The notes under the pieces were generated by a model that saw only the letters and a list, made by a program, of their open reading frames with translations, was not told the origin of the DNA and ran no database searches. Shown piece by piece: positions 12,226 through 21,771 of a DNA stretch of 64,000 bases; positions within the stretch are counted from its first letter, which is position 1; each line of letters starts with the position of its first letter. Position numbers and translations under genes: made by a program. The stretch is from Pseudomonadota bacterium. Its GTDB lineage: Bacteria > Myxococcota_A > Polyangia > GCA-2747355. The stretch spans positions 124,001 through 188,000 of the forward strand of contig JADJDT010000005.1 in NCBI GenBank assembly GCA_016702545.1. Reading direction: 5' to 3'.

Positions 12226-13987
12226 ATGTGGTGCGGAAGCTCTACCAGCCGTGGGGCCGCCGCACTGGCTCTCAGTGCAGCCGCGGCCTGCGGTGTCGAG
12301 GTAACGGACCGTTACCGGCCCTCGACGACGCCCTTGGTGCCGTCCGAGCCGCTCGTCTTCGCGCGCGCCGCGCGTGGCGTCGTTTCGAGCACCGGCAGCT
12401 ATCGCCAGGAGACGATCGCCGTCACCGCCAGCGTCGCGGGCGCGGTGCGCGTGGCCTTGGGTAACGACTGCGCCGCCGGCCAGGTGCTGGCCGAGAACGT
12501 CCGCGTCGATGCCACTCGCACGGCCGAGGTTCCGATCCGTGCCGAGGGTGCCCTCGCCGCCGAGGGGATCTACCCGGTCCAGGTGTGCTTCCGCAGCGAC
12601 GGAGGTGTCGCGGCGCACGCGTCCGTCGTACTCCGCGTCGACAACCGCGCACCGATCGTCACGACCAACCTCGCGGCGGGCGCCCACTGCGGCCCCCAGG
12701 TGGTGCGCTTCCAGTGCGACGACTGCACCACCATCGCCTATTCCACCGGCGGGGCGGTCGGCTTCGCCGCCGACGGCACGGTCGCGAGCGGTAAGCGCCA
12801 CAACGCCGCCGACCCGCTGGTGCTGCAGAGCAACGCCGAGCTCGCCTACGCGGCGATCGACCTCGCGGGCAACGTCAGCCCCATCGCGCGCACCGCTGTC
12901 ACGATCACGGCCGGAGCGACCCCCGCCCTTGCCGTGCTGTCGATCAGCCCCGCGGTGGTGGATCCGCGTGCCCAGGTCGTCCCGACGGAGTCCACGCTGC
13001 GCTTCACGGCCGCAGCAGGGCTTCCCTTCAGCGTGCGGCTCGGCCGCGGCTCATGCACCAAGGGCAAGCTGATCGCCGAGGGCACCACCGGCGACGAGCC
13101 GAGCCACTCGGTCATGATCCCGATCGCCAGCCTGCGCGAGGGCGACAACCAGCTCGCGGTCTGCGTGCAGAGTGCCGAAGGCTGCCTTGCTTCGGCCCCC
13201 TTCGAGATCCGCATCGTGCCGCCCCCCGCCCCTGCCGCCGCCACCGCCGCACTTCGCGATCGCGACGCTGACCGGCAGCAACTGCGCGGTCGTCGATCAC
13301 AACGACGTCACGGGCGACGATCGCGGCGGAATCGCGCTCTCGAACGGCCGCATCTATGTCGGCGGCGACAACTCCACCGCCAGCTTCGATCTGAGCCTCA
13401 GCGCCGGCGCGGCGCTGGGGAGGGTCCTCGACACGATCTTCAGCGACCTCCGCGACGAACACGTCTATGTCTTCGGCGCGGGCGATCCGCCCCAACCCGT
13501 GTCCGTTGGCGCCGCCGACCGCCTGATCGCGCTCGACGAGAACGGTGGCCTCTCGACCACGATTCCACTCGGCCAGCCGCTGACCCTTGGCCACGGCGGC
13601 TCGATCCACGCCACGGTCGGCGGCGCGCTGGTCGTGACCGGGGGGCGGGTCTATCGGGTCGCGACGCCGAGCGGTACGGTCGACGATCTCGGCCCCGCGC
13701 CCAGCATGAGCCGCTACGGTTGCGAAGGCCCTTACACGCACGGCGTGGCGGAGTTGATCGATGGGGCCTGGTGGTTGGCCTACCGCACGAGCGCCGCGGC
13801 CGCGATCGTGCGCACGCGGGTCAGCGACGGGCAGACCGAGACCATCGCCGAGTTCACCGATCTCGGTGACCTCTGCAGCTTCACGGTCTCGCCGCGGCTC
13901 AATCGGTGGTACTTCCACCACGAGTACTCCTCGCAGTTTGGCTCTGCCAACGAACTCCTAGGCTCCTGCGAGGCCTCGTTCCGCTGA
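12226..13987 (+). CDS. Putative surface lipoprotein, Ig-like plus beta-propeller-like part, frameshifted
   Basis: The ATG at 12226 (CGGAGG five bases upstream) starts a signal-like segment ending in AAAACG, a possible lipobox. Residues to about 330 form repeated beta modules of the kind LVLQSNAELAYAAIDLAGNVSP, as in bacterial Ig-like/Big domains. The frame changes in the C6 run at 13222-13227. Skipping one C reads through a Pro linker into a second part of about 250 residues (GIALSNGRIYVGGDN..., GGALVVTGGRVYRVATPSG...) with propeller-like strand repeats. The total is about 586 residues. I do not recognise a specific family. Its stop is 76 bases before the TolC-like gene. Confidence 0.65.
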
Positions 13988-14063
13988 TAATCCCCGAAGA
14001 GGGATGGGCGCGCTGCTGCCGCGCGCTCCAGGCTGCTGCAGACCCTCGGCGGCGGAGGTCACC

Positions 14064-15554
14064 ATGTCTCGGCGCCCCTTCCTGGCTCCCTGCTTCTTGC
14101 TGCTCGCCACCTTCGCCATCGCTCCTGCGCGAGCCGGCGAGCCGCCCCCCAACGCGACGCCCGCGGCCGCCCCTGCGCCGCCCACGCCGGCGCCCACCGC
14201 CGGCCACCGCTACGCGCTCGGCGAGCTGATCGCGCGCGCCCAACGCCACTACCCGGGCGTCGCCGCGGCCGAGCACGCGGTGGCGGCGATGGAGCAGAAG
14301 CTGTTCCAGGCGCGCTGGGCCTGGCTCCCGCGCGGTGAGCTGAACGCGGTCTTCGCCCCGACCCCCGAGATCCGCTGTTTCGACGACGCCGGCAACCCCG
14401 ACGAGCAGAGCTGCGTGCGCACGAACATTCGCGAGATCGCCTTCAACCTCAACGGCGTCTTCGGCCGCGCGCAGCTCGAGCTCGGCATGCCGCTCTACAC
14501 CTTCGGCAAGCTCTCGGCGGTGGGCAACGCCGCCCGGGCAGGCGTCGCGCTCGAGCAGGCGCGGCTCGCTGCGGCGCGCCGCGACCTCGAGCTCAACGTC
14601 ACCAAGGCCTACTGGGGCGCCAAGCTGGCCAGCGCGATCCTCGAGATGATTCACGAGGGGCGCGAGCACCTCGACAAGGCCAGCGCCCGCCTCACGCAGC
14701 AACTCGAGGACGACTCGGGCGACGCCACGGTCACCGATGAGCTGCGGCTCAAGACCTATACCGTCGAGATCGACACCCGCACGCTCGAAGCGCGCAAGCT
14801 GCAGCAGCTCGCGTTGCGTTCGCTGAGCGCGCTGACGGGCCTCCCCGCCGACCGGATCGAGCTCGACGACGCTCCGCTCGAGGCCTCCAGCGCGGAGCTG
14901 CTCGCCGGCGCCGACTATCAGCGCGCGGCGCGCCAGCAGCGGCCGGAGATGCACCTGCTCGAGGCGGCCTTGAGCGCCGTCCAGGCGCGCAGCCAGCTCG
15001 AGCGCGCGCGGCTGTGGCCCGATCTGCTGCTGGTCGGCCGCGCCGGCATCGGGCGCGCGACGAACGTCGATTTCCCGCAGAACGCCTTTCTCAACAACCC
15101 CTTCAACTTCAGCAGCGCGGGCCTCGCGCTCACGCTCCACTGGCAGCTCGACACCGTGCAGCAGATCGGACGCCTGCGCGAGGCGCTGGCCAACGGCCGC
15201 CGCCTGGCGGCCAAGCGGCAGGAGGCCCTGACCGGCATGAAGCTCGAGATCGAGAAGGTCTACCTCGAGCTTCAGGAGGCCCAGCAGCGGCTGGTCGTGG
15301 CCGAGCGCGGTCACCGCAGCGCGCGCAGCTGGCTGGTCGCGACCTCACAGAACCTCAGCGCCGGCCTGGCGGAGCCCAAGGAGCTGACCGACGCCCTGGT
15401 GGCCTATTTTCGCCTGCGGCTGACCGTCCTGCAGGCCATCTTCGACGTCAACGTCGGCTGGTCGGAGCTGGCCCGCAAGGTCGGCTTGGCGACCACGGAG
15501 CTGACCCGAACGCTGATCGCCCCGCCCGCGCCCACGCCCGCGCCCACCTCGTAG
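14064..15554 (+). CDS. TolC-family outer-membrane efflux protein
   Basis: 496 residues. A signal peptide (SRRPFLAPCFLLLATFAIAPARA) is followed by a Pro-Ala linker and two OEP repeats: long heptad-like helices (AGVALEQARLAAARRDLELNV..., ANGRRLAAKRQEALTGMKLE) alternating with barrel strands (LNGVFGRAQLELGMPLYTFGKL, SSAGLALTLHWQLDT). It forms the outer-membrane channel of a tripartite exporter. No inner-membrane partner is adjacent here. The ATG has GGAGG six bases upstream. The C-terminus is Pro/Ala-rich. MlaC follows after 265 bases of hairpin-rich sequence. Confidence 0.88.
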   Translation: MSRRPFLAPCFLLLATFAIAPARAGEPPPNATPAAAPAPPTPAPTAGHRYALGELIARAQRHYPGVAAAEHAVAAMEQKLFQARWAWLPRGELNAVFAPTPEIRCFDDAGNPDEQSCVRTNIREIAFNLNGVFGRAQLELGMPLYTFGKLSAVGNAARAGVALEQARLAAARRDLELNVTKAYWGAKLASAILEMIHEGREHLDKASARLTQQLEDDSGDATVTDELRLKTYTVEIDTRTLEARKLQQLALRSLSALTGLPADRIELDDAPLEASSAELLAGADYQRAARQQRPEMHLLEAALSAVQARSQLERARLWPDLLLVGRAGIGRATNVDFPQNAFLNNPFNFSSAGLALTLHWQLDTVQQIGRLREALANGRRLAAKRQEALTGMKLEIEKVYLELQEAQQRLVVAERGHRSARSWLVATSQNLSAGLAEPKELTDALVAYFRLRLTVLQAIFDVNVGWSELARKVGLATTELTRTLIAPPAPTPAPTS

Positions 15555-15678
15555 GGTCGGGGCCGCGGGTTGTCCCCCAGCCCTGGCGAGTGTATGAACA
15601 ACTCGGCTGTGATTGACCCTGGGAAACCGTTCACGAGGTGCTGACACCGATGGCCGGGAACCACGTAAAGCATCGCTC

Positions 15679-15792
15679 GCGAGCGCGACGAAGCGCTCGC
15701 GCGGGGCGCAACTCGTTGCGCCCCGACATTGGGGGTGGGGCGCCGCCAAGACCGCGCTCTTGGCGGGGCGGGGGGATGGGACATCCCCCCGC
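15679..15792. repeat. Cluster of four perfect inverted repeats
   Basis: Four consecutive hairpins fill this gap: GCGAGCGC...GCGCTCGC (15679-15700, loop 6), GGGGCGCAAC...GTTGCGCCCC (15703-15724, loop 2), CCGCCAAGA...TCTTGGCGG (15743-15766, loop 6) and GCGGGGGGATG...CATCCCCCCGC (15768-15792, loop 3). All stems are perfect. None is followed by a T-run. The last resembles a hairpin at 22495-22519, so this may be a dispersed palindromic element. Confidence 0.8.
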
Positions 15793-15819
15793 GAGCGATT
15801 GCGACCATGGAGGCCGCCC

Positions 15820-16443
15820 ATGAGCCGCGCTCTTCGCCGCGCGTTGTTGGTGTCGCTCGCTTTCATTGTCGTCGCAGTCGCCGGGCGCGCCCGCGCCGCG
15901 ACCGCCGACGGCCCGCTCGGCAAGGTGCGCCGCACCAACGACCGCATCATGGGGCTGCTGCGCAAGCAGGCGCGCAGCCCAGCGGGCGCCAAGCCGATCG
16001 ACCGCGAGCTGACGCGCGTCGTGGCGCAGTTCCTCGACTTCCCCGAGCTGGCCCGCCTGGCGCTCGGTCGGCACTGGGAGGCCCGCTCCGCGACCGAGCG
16101 TCAGGAGTTCAGCGAGCTGTTGCGCCAGCTGATCGAGCGCAGCTACCTCAAGCAGCTGCGCTCCAACCTCAACTACACCGTCCGCTATCTCGGCGAGAAG
16201 ATCGTCGGTGACCAGGCCGAGATCTCGACCTCGATCGAGGTCAAGCGCAAGGGGCGTAGCGAAGCGCTGGTGATCCAGTACAAGATGCGCCGAGGCACCG
16301 GCGGCTGGATGGTCTACGATGTCATCACCGATGATGTCAGCGTCGTGCGCAACTACCGCTCGCAGTTCAACCGCATCATCCAGCGGCAGTCCTACAATGC
16401 CTTGCTCGAGAAGCTGCGGCGCAAGCTCAAGGACCCCGCGTAG
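15820..16443 (+). CDS. mlaC: MlaC-like phospholipid-binding periplasmic protein
   Basis: 207 residues with a signal peptide (RALLVSLAFIVVAVAGRARA). The mature part matches MlaC/Ttg2D: an N-terminal helical region with FLDFPELARLALGRHW, then YRSQFNRIIQRQSYNALLEKLRRKL at the C-terminus. MlaC shuttles phospholipids through the periplasm between the outer membrane and the MlaFEDB ABC transporter. Other Mla genes are not in this window. The ATG at 15820 has GGAGG six bases before it and is preferred to upstream in-frame starts that lie in the hairpin region. The following lipoprotein gene overlaps its 3' end. Confidence 0.88.
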   Translation: MSRALRRALLVSLAFIVVAVAGRARAATADGPLGKVRRTNDRIMGLLRKQARSPAGAKPIDRELTRVVAQFLDFPELARLALGRHWEARSATERQEFSELLRQLIERSYLKQLRSNLNYTVRYLGEKIVGDQAEISTSIEVKRKGRSEALVIQYKMRRGTGGWMVYDVITDDVSVVRNYRSQFNRIIQRQSYNALLEKLRRKLKDPA

Positions 16444-17758
16444 GACTGCCGCCGCCCGGCACCGTGGCGCCTTCGTCGTCGTGTTGAGCCTGGTCGCCGG
16501 CGGCGCGTGTAGCGACTTCCGCTATGAGGGTTTTCTCGGCGAGTCGATCCCGGCCACCGTCGAGCAGGGCATTCTCGTCGCTCAGGTTCGCCTCGACGAC
16601 GGACCGCCGCTGCGCGCGGCGATCGACAACGCCGCCGCGCTGACGCTGGTCACCCAAGACGTCGAGGGCGCCAGTCGGCGGCGGCGCGTCGCGCTGCGAC
16701 TGCTCGACGCCGGGCGTCCGACGATCACGCGCTTCCTCTTTCACGAGCTCGAGCTGCTGGAGGCCAGCGCCGGCGCGCTCGGTCTCGACACGCCCCTACC
16801 GGTCGACCTACTGCTGGGGGTCGACGTGCTCGCGCACTTCGCCGTGACGCTCGGCTACCCTCAAGCGCCCGCCGGCAACTCCACCGAGGCGGCGCCACGG
16901 GCGCTGACCCTCCGCGCCGAGCTGGCCGGCGACAATGGCCAGCTCGCGGAGGACTGCGACGTCACTCGCCTCGTGACGATCGACGGCCTACGCAGCGAGC
17001 GCTGTGCCGCCGTCTTCGCGGGCGGCCTGCTCGGTGGCGGGCGCGCCTCGATCGCCGGCCGCAACACGGTGTTCCCGGGCCGCCGCATCATCGCGCCGCT
17101 GTGCCTGCTGCCCGACGACTACGACCCCACCGGCGAGACCGCGCCCCCGAGCACCGCCAGCGGCCTCGACGCCGTGGCGATCGTGGCCTCCGGCCTGGGC
17201 ACGCCCCTGATCGCGCGCTCGGCCTTCGAGCAGCTGCGCGCGCGCCACCCGGAGCTGACCGAGGATCCGGGCCACACGCTCTACCTACCGACCGGCAGCG
17301 AGAGCGTCTCGCTGGTGTCGATCCCCCGCACGGCCCTGGTCGCCAACGCCACGCGCACGCTCGACGACCCCCAGCGCAATTTCGGCCCCTGCGGCGAGCT
17401 GGCGCGGCGCTGGCGCCTGCTGCGACTGGATCGCTTCGCGCTCGACGCGGTGCAGGACCGCGACGAACGCGGTGCCGCGGTGGCCTGGGTGGGCGCGCCG
17501 ATCGCGTTCGCCATCATCGACGATCGCTCGCCGCTGCTGCAGGGGCTGCGCCAGGAGCTACGCCCCGGCGTCGCCGATCTCGATATCGTTTTGGGCGGCG
17601 GCTGGCTGTCGTTCTTCGAGGTCGATCTCGACTACCCCGCGAGCCGCATGGTGCTACGCTGCGCCACCGCGGCGGCCGCTACCGATCGCTGCCGGACGCT
17701 GCCCTTCTGTCGCCAGGGCCAGCGCCCGCCCTGCGGGCCCGCGGCGGCCACGCCGTGA
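16397..17758 (+). CDS. Secreted protein with degenerate aspartyl-protease-like (retropepsin/pepsin) fold
   Basis: About 453 residues. The start is uncertain: the ATG at 16397 overlaps mlaC by 47 bases but gives a usable signal (AFVVVLSLVAGGAC, possible lipobox). Two lobes each show an aspartyl-protease-like pattern. The first has VRLDDGPPLRAAIDNAA, aligning with the D-T/S-G box but reading D-N-A, then LLLGVDVLAHFAVTLGYP. The second ends IVLGGGWLSFFEVDLDYP, like the flap-proximal GxDFL..F.VxLDY pattern. The missing D-T/S-G argues for a non-catalytic, ligand-binding protein. The fold is inferred from pattern; no function is claimed. Confidence 0.6.
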   Translation: MPCSRSCGASSRTPRRTAAARHRGAFVVVLSLVAGGACSDFRYEGFLGESIPATVEQGILVAQVRLDDGPPLRAAIDNAAALTLVTQDVEGASRRRRVALRLLDAGRPTITRFLFHELELLEASAGALGLDTPLPVDLLLGVDVLAHFAVTLGYPQAPAGNSTEAAPRALTLRAELAGDNGQLAEDCDVTRLVTIDGLRSERCAAVFAGGLLGGGRASIAGRNTVFPGRRIIAPLCLLPDDYDPTGETAPPSTASGLDAVAIVASGLGTPLIARSAFEQLRARHPELTEDPGHTLYLPTGSESVSLVSIPRTALVANATRTLDDPQRNFGPCGELARRWRLLRLDRFALDAVQDRDERGAAVAWVGAPIAFAIIDDRSPLLQGLRQELRPGVADLDIVLGGGWLSFFEVDLDYPASRMVLRCATAAAATDRCRTLPFCRQGQRPPCGPAAATP

Positions 17759-17759
17759 C

Positions 17760-17820
17760 CTCGACCCACGCGGAAGGGACCCCTCGACCCACGCGGAAGG
17801 GACCCCGACCCACGCGGAAG
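17760..17820. repeat. Three short tandem repeats between genes
   Basis: Three near-identical units of 21-23 bases containing CGACCCACGCGGAAGG stand in the gap before the glycosidase. The third unit is truncated. Function unknown; possibly a variable spacer or regulatory site. Confidence 0.7.
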
Positions 17821-17864
17821 GCGCGCCGGCGCAGCGCACCAGCCGCCCACACGGAGCCGATCGC

Positions 17865-19780
17865 ATGTCGCACCTGCTCACGCTCGACGGCCAGCCGGCC
17901 TTCCTGCTCGGCGTCAACTATTGGTCCCGCGCGGGCGGACCGCGGATGTGGGATCGCTTCGATGCCGCGCGCGTGCGCGCCGAGCTCGAGCAGATGCGCG
18001 CGATCGGCCTCAACGTCTGCCGCAGCTTCGCGTTCCTGCCGAGCTTCATGCCGCAGCCCGGGGCCCTGGCCCCGGGGGCGCTGCAGCGCCTGCGCGAGTT
18101 CTTCGAGCTCTGCCAGGCCAGCGGCATGCGCACCATCCCCTCGGCGCTCGTCGGCCACATGTCGGGCGAGAACTTCGACTTCCCCGGACAGCACGGGCGC
18201 TGTCCCTATAGCGCCAGCGAGGTGCTCGGCTGGCAGGAGCTGCTGCTGCGGGCAATCGGCACGGCGGGCGCCGGCCACCCGGCGGTGGCGGCCTACCTCG
18301 CCAGCAACGAGATGCCGCTGTGGGGAGGCAAGAGCACGCCCGAGACGATCGTCGCCTGGGCCCGGGCGCTGCGCCGGGCGCTGCACAGCGCGGACCCGGC
18401 GCGCCCCTTCAGCCTCGGCGACGGCGTGATGAACCTCAAGGGCGGACAGAACGGCTTCGACGTCGACGCGCTGCGCGACACGCTCGACTTCGTCGGACCG
18501 CACAGCTACTACGGCGACAGCGACCCGCTGCGCCAGGCGCTCAACGTCGAGTTCTGCGTGCGGTCGCTGCGCTACCTCGGGCTGCCGGTGCTCTTCGAGG
18601 AGTTCGGCTGCTCGTCGAATCAGGCCGGTGAGCGCGAGCAGGCGCTCTATTACCGCGAGGTCGTGCACAGCTGCCTCTCCGCGGGGGCCGCGGGCGCGCT
18701 CGGCTGGTGCTACAGCGACTTCGACCTCGGCGGCGAGCCGCCCTACGACCACCACGCCTTCGAGCTCGGCTTCGGCATCACGCGCGCCGACGGCAGCGAG
18801 AAGCCGGTCTGCGACGAGCTGCGCGCCGTCGCCCGCCTGCTGGACGTGGTCGGGGCCCGCACGCTCTGCCCGCCCACCCCCCGCGCCGCGATCATCGTGC
18901 CGTCCTATTTCAACACGACCTACCCCTTCAGCTGGGAGGACCGCGACCGCATGCGGCGCACGCTGCTGCAGGCCTACACGCTCTGCGTCAAGGCTGGCTT
19001 CGAGGCCGAGCTGGTACCGGAGCGCGCGCTCGACTGCGGCGGCTACCGGCTGGTGCTGGCGCCGGCCACGCAGAAGCTGCTCAGTCCGACCTGGGACGCG
19101 CTGCTCGCCGCCGCCGCCGGCGGCGCGACGGTCTACTGGTCGTATTTTGGCGGCGACTACAACTTTCACCAGGGCGCCTGGTGCAGCAACTTCGAGGCCC
19201 TCACCGGCTGCCGCAACATCACCTGCGCTATGGCTGCTTCGACCTGCCCGAAGACCAGCTCGTGCTGCACGGCGAGCAGCTCTCGCTGGGCTTCGACACC
19301 AACGTCGGCGGTCGGCCCTATCCACGCGCCCTGCTGCCCCTGGAGCCGCTCGCCGGCCACCACACCGAGGTCCTCGCGCGCGACCAGGCGGGTCGTCCCG
19401 CGTTGACGCGCAAGCGCCACGGGGCCGGCCAGGTGCTGCTGCTGCACTGTCCGCTCGAGTACTACCTGGCCGAACAGGCTGACATCAACGAGCGCGACCG
19501 CAGCGAGCAACTCTATCGCTTCTTGGCCGCCGAGGCGGGCCTGACGCCCCTGCTCAGCTCGAGTGATCCGCTGGTGCAGCTCCGCAGCGTGGAGACGACG
19601 GGGAGCACCCCGTTGCTCTGGGTGATCAATCGCAGCTGGCGCGCGCGCGAGGCCTTCCTCGAGACCCCCGGCGGGCGCCCCTTGACGGCCGACACGCCGG
19701 CCCTGCGCGAGGGTGCCACGCGCCTGGCGCTCGCGCCCAAGCAGATCGCCGTCTACCGGCTCGCGAGCGCGGTGAGGTAA
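17865..19780 (+). CDS. GH-A clan glycoside hydrolase with GH42-like trimerisation domain, frameshifted
   Basis: About 638 residues. The N-terminal TIM-barrel opens GVNYWSRAGGPRMWDRFD. The putative acid/base Glu is in AAYLASNEMPLWGG and the nucleophile Glu in PVLFEEFGCSS, the arrangement of clan A retaining glycosidases. A middle domain (PRAAIIVPSYFNTTYPFSWEDR...TVYWSYFGGDYN) resembles the beta-galactosidase trimerisation domain. The frame breaks near 19213-19220; adding one C restores ...CRNHHLRYGCFDLPED and a normal C-terminus. Best guess is a beta-mannosidase or beta-galactosidase type enzyme. No signal peptide is seen, so it is likely cytoplasmic. The ATG has GGAG eight bases upstream. dsbD-like starts five bases after the stop. 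Confidence 0.78.
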
Positions 19781-19785
19781 GGACG

Positions 19786-21003
19786 ATGGGCTCCTTCGAG
19801 GAAGCGCTCGCACGCGGCATCGGCTGGGCCCTGCTCAGCGTCTTCGGCGCGGGGGTGGCGACGAGCCTGACGCCCTGCGTCTATCCGATGATCCCGATCA
19901 CCGTCAGCATCTTCGGCGCCCGACAAGCCCCGACGCGCCGGGCCGCCTTCTGGCTGGCGACCTGCTACGTCGAGGGCATCGCCGCGATGTACACGACCTT
20001 GGGGATCCTGGCGGGCCTCGGCGGGCGGGCTGCCGGCAGCCTGCTCGCTTCACCGTGGATCGTGCTGCCCCTCTCGGCCCTGCTCCTGGTGCTCGCCGCC
20101 TCGATGTTCGGTCTCTGGGAGATCCACCTCCCGCACTGGCTCTCCAGTCGCATCGCGCTGGTGGGGGGGCGCGGCAAGCGCGGCGCCTTCGCGATGGGCC
20201 TGGTCGGCGGCGTGATCATCGCGCCCTGCACCGGCCCGGTCTTGGCCGGTCTGCTGGCCTACGTCGCGGGCACCCGCAACGTGGTCCTCGGCGCGGTCTT
20301 GCTCTGCACCTACGCCCACGGCATCGGCGTGCTCTTCTGGCTCTTGGCCACCTTCGCCGTCAGCCTGCCGAAGGCGGGGCGCTGGATGCGCGTCGTCAGC
20401 GCGCTCTTCGGGGTCGCGCTGATCACGACCGCGCTCTACTACCTGCAGGACCTCTTCACGCCCCTGGCGCGCTACAGCTCGAGCTCGTGGCGCTTCGCGG
20501 CGCTCAACGCCCTGCTGGCCGTCGGGGGCTTGGTCCTGGCCCAGCTCCACCGGGAGTTCCGTGGCGTGCCGCGAGCGCTCGCGCTGCGCAAGACGACGGG
20601 CGTCCTGCTGGCGAGCCTAGCGCTGCTGGGGCTCGTGAACTTCACCCTCACGCCGCCGGTGCAGCTGCCCTGGCAGCACGACGAGGCCGCCGCGCTGCGG
20701 CAAGCCCAGCGCCGTCGGCAGCCGCTTTTGATCGACTTCTCGGCCTCCTGGTGCCGACCCTGTCGCCTGCTGGAGGCCCGCGTGCTCGCTGACCCCGCGG
20801 TGCGGCGCGCCCTGCGTCGCTTCGTCTTGCTGAAGGTCGATGTCTCCAAGGACACGCCGCGCGATCGCGCGCTGCAGGCCAAGTACCGGGCGCCCGAGCT
20901 GCCGCAGCTCGTCCTGCTCGGCAGCGACGGCCGTGAGGCCGCACGCGGGGGCGAGGGACTCGATCCCAGCAGCATGCTGGCCCTGCTGCGCCAGGTGCGC
21001 TGA
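19786..21003 (+). CDS. DsbD/CcdA-type thiol-disulfide transporter with C-terminal thioredoxin domain
   Basis: 405 residues. An integral-membrane CcdA-like part has the paired conserved Cys motifs SLTPCVYPMIPI and IIAPCTGPVLAG and about eight membrane helices. A C-terminal thioredoxin-like domain has CxxC in SASWCRPCRLLEA, expected on the periplasmic side. It moves reducing equivalents from cytoplasmic thioredoxin to periplasmic proteins, for example in cytochrome c maturation or repair of disulfides. Unlike E. coli DsbD it lacks the N-terminal DsbD-alpha domain. The neighbouring lipoprotein glutaredoxin may be a partner. The start at 19786 has GAGG eight bases upstream. Confidence 0.9.
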   Translation: MGSFEEALARGIGWALLSVFGAGVATSLTPCVYPMIPITVSIFGARQAPTRRAAFWLATCYVEGIAAMYTTLGILAGLGGRAAGSLLASPWIVLPLSALLLVLAASMFGLWEIHLPHWLSSRIALVGGRGKRGAFAMGLVGGVIIAPCTGPVLAGLLAYVAGTRNVVLGAVLLCTYAHGIGVLFWLLATFAVSLPKAGRWMRVVSALFGVALITTALYYLQDLFTPLARYSSSSWRFAALNALLAVGGLVLAQLHREFRGVPRALALRKTTGVLLASLALLGLVNFTLTPPVQLPWQHDEAAALRQAQRRRQPLLIDFSASWCRPCRLLEARVLADPAVRRALRRFVLLKVDVSKDTPRDRALQAKYRAPELPQLVLLGSDGREAARGGEGLDPSSMLALLRQVR

Positions 21004-21030
21004 GTACGCCGGTGCTATAAGCTGCGCACC

Positions 21031-21771
21031 ATGCGCCTCGTGCCCGTCCCCACCCTCGGCCGGATCCCGACGCTCGCTGGGACCTTGCTGCTGAGCCTGG
21101 TCGCCTGTCGAGCCCCCACGCCCCCCGCGCCGGCGAGCCCGGTGCAAGCGTCGAGCTTGCCGCGCCTGACGATCAAGGCCGACCGCAAGCTGCTCTTCAC
21201 CTACTTCGCCGCCGAGACGGGCGCCTTCGCCTCCACCACGCGCCTGACCGAGATCCCCGCTCCCAGTCGCGACTGCGTGCGGGTCGTCGACCTCGCGCTG
21301 CGCCCCACTCAGCGGCGCGACCATGAGCTGGTGTACGTCGCCGATCTTCGCGCCGCGCGCAAAGACGGTAGCTACCCCTATCTCGTGCTGCCACGCACCG
21401 CCTTCGAGCAGCTCGCACCCCAGCGCGCACGCGGCACCGCCAGCGCTGCGGCCGACCCCTCGCCGCGCGCCGGGGCGCCCGCCACACCAGCACCCGGGGC
21501 TCCGCCGGCGGGCCAGGCCCGCGTCGTGCTCTACTCGACCTCCTGGTGCCCGGCGTGCCGTGCGGCGCGAGGCTGGCTGACCGAGCACGGCGTGCCCTTC
21601 ATCGAGCGCGACATCGAACGCGATCCCGCCGCCAGCGCCGAGCTGATGGCGAAGGCTCAGCGCCAGGGCCTCTCGCCCTCCGGCGTCCCCGTGCTCGACG
21701 TCAGGGGCACCCTGATCGAGGGCTTCGATCCCGCTCGCGTCACCGCCTTGCTTGGAGGTCGATGGACATGA
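21031..21771 (+). CDS. Lipoprotein with C-terminal glutaredoxin domain
   Basis: 246 residues. A lipoprotein signal ends in LSLVAC (Cys about residue 26). Residues to about 150 form an uncharacterised domain (LLFTYFAAETGAF...PYLVLPRTAFEQL). After a Pro/Ala linker a glutaredoxin-like domain begins with VVLYSTSWCPACRAARGWL (active site CPAC) and contains the cis-Pro segment SGVPVLDV. Glutaredoxins normally work in the cytoplasm with glutathione, so a lipid-anchored extracytoplasmic one is unusual. Its location directly after the DsbD-like gene suggests it is reduced by it. The stop overlaps the next start (ATGA). Confidence 0.82.
   Translation: MRLVPVPTLGRIPTLAGTLLLSLVACRAPTPPAPASPVQASSLPRLTIKADRKLLFTYFAAETGAFASTTRLTEIPAPSRDCVRVVDLALRPTQRRDHELVYVADLRAARKDGSYPYLVLPRTAFEQLAPQRARGTASAAADPSPRAGAPATPAPGAPPAGQARVVLYSTSWCPACRAARGWLTEHGVPFIERDIERDPAASAELMAKAQRQGLSPSGVPVLDVRGTLIEGFDPARVTALLGGRWT

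Noticed and set aside
17679..19325. A 548-codon minus-strand frame opposite the glycosidase
   Set aside because: The plus strand has catalytic glycosidase motifs and an SD; this is a shadow.
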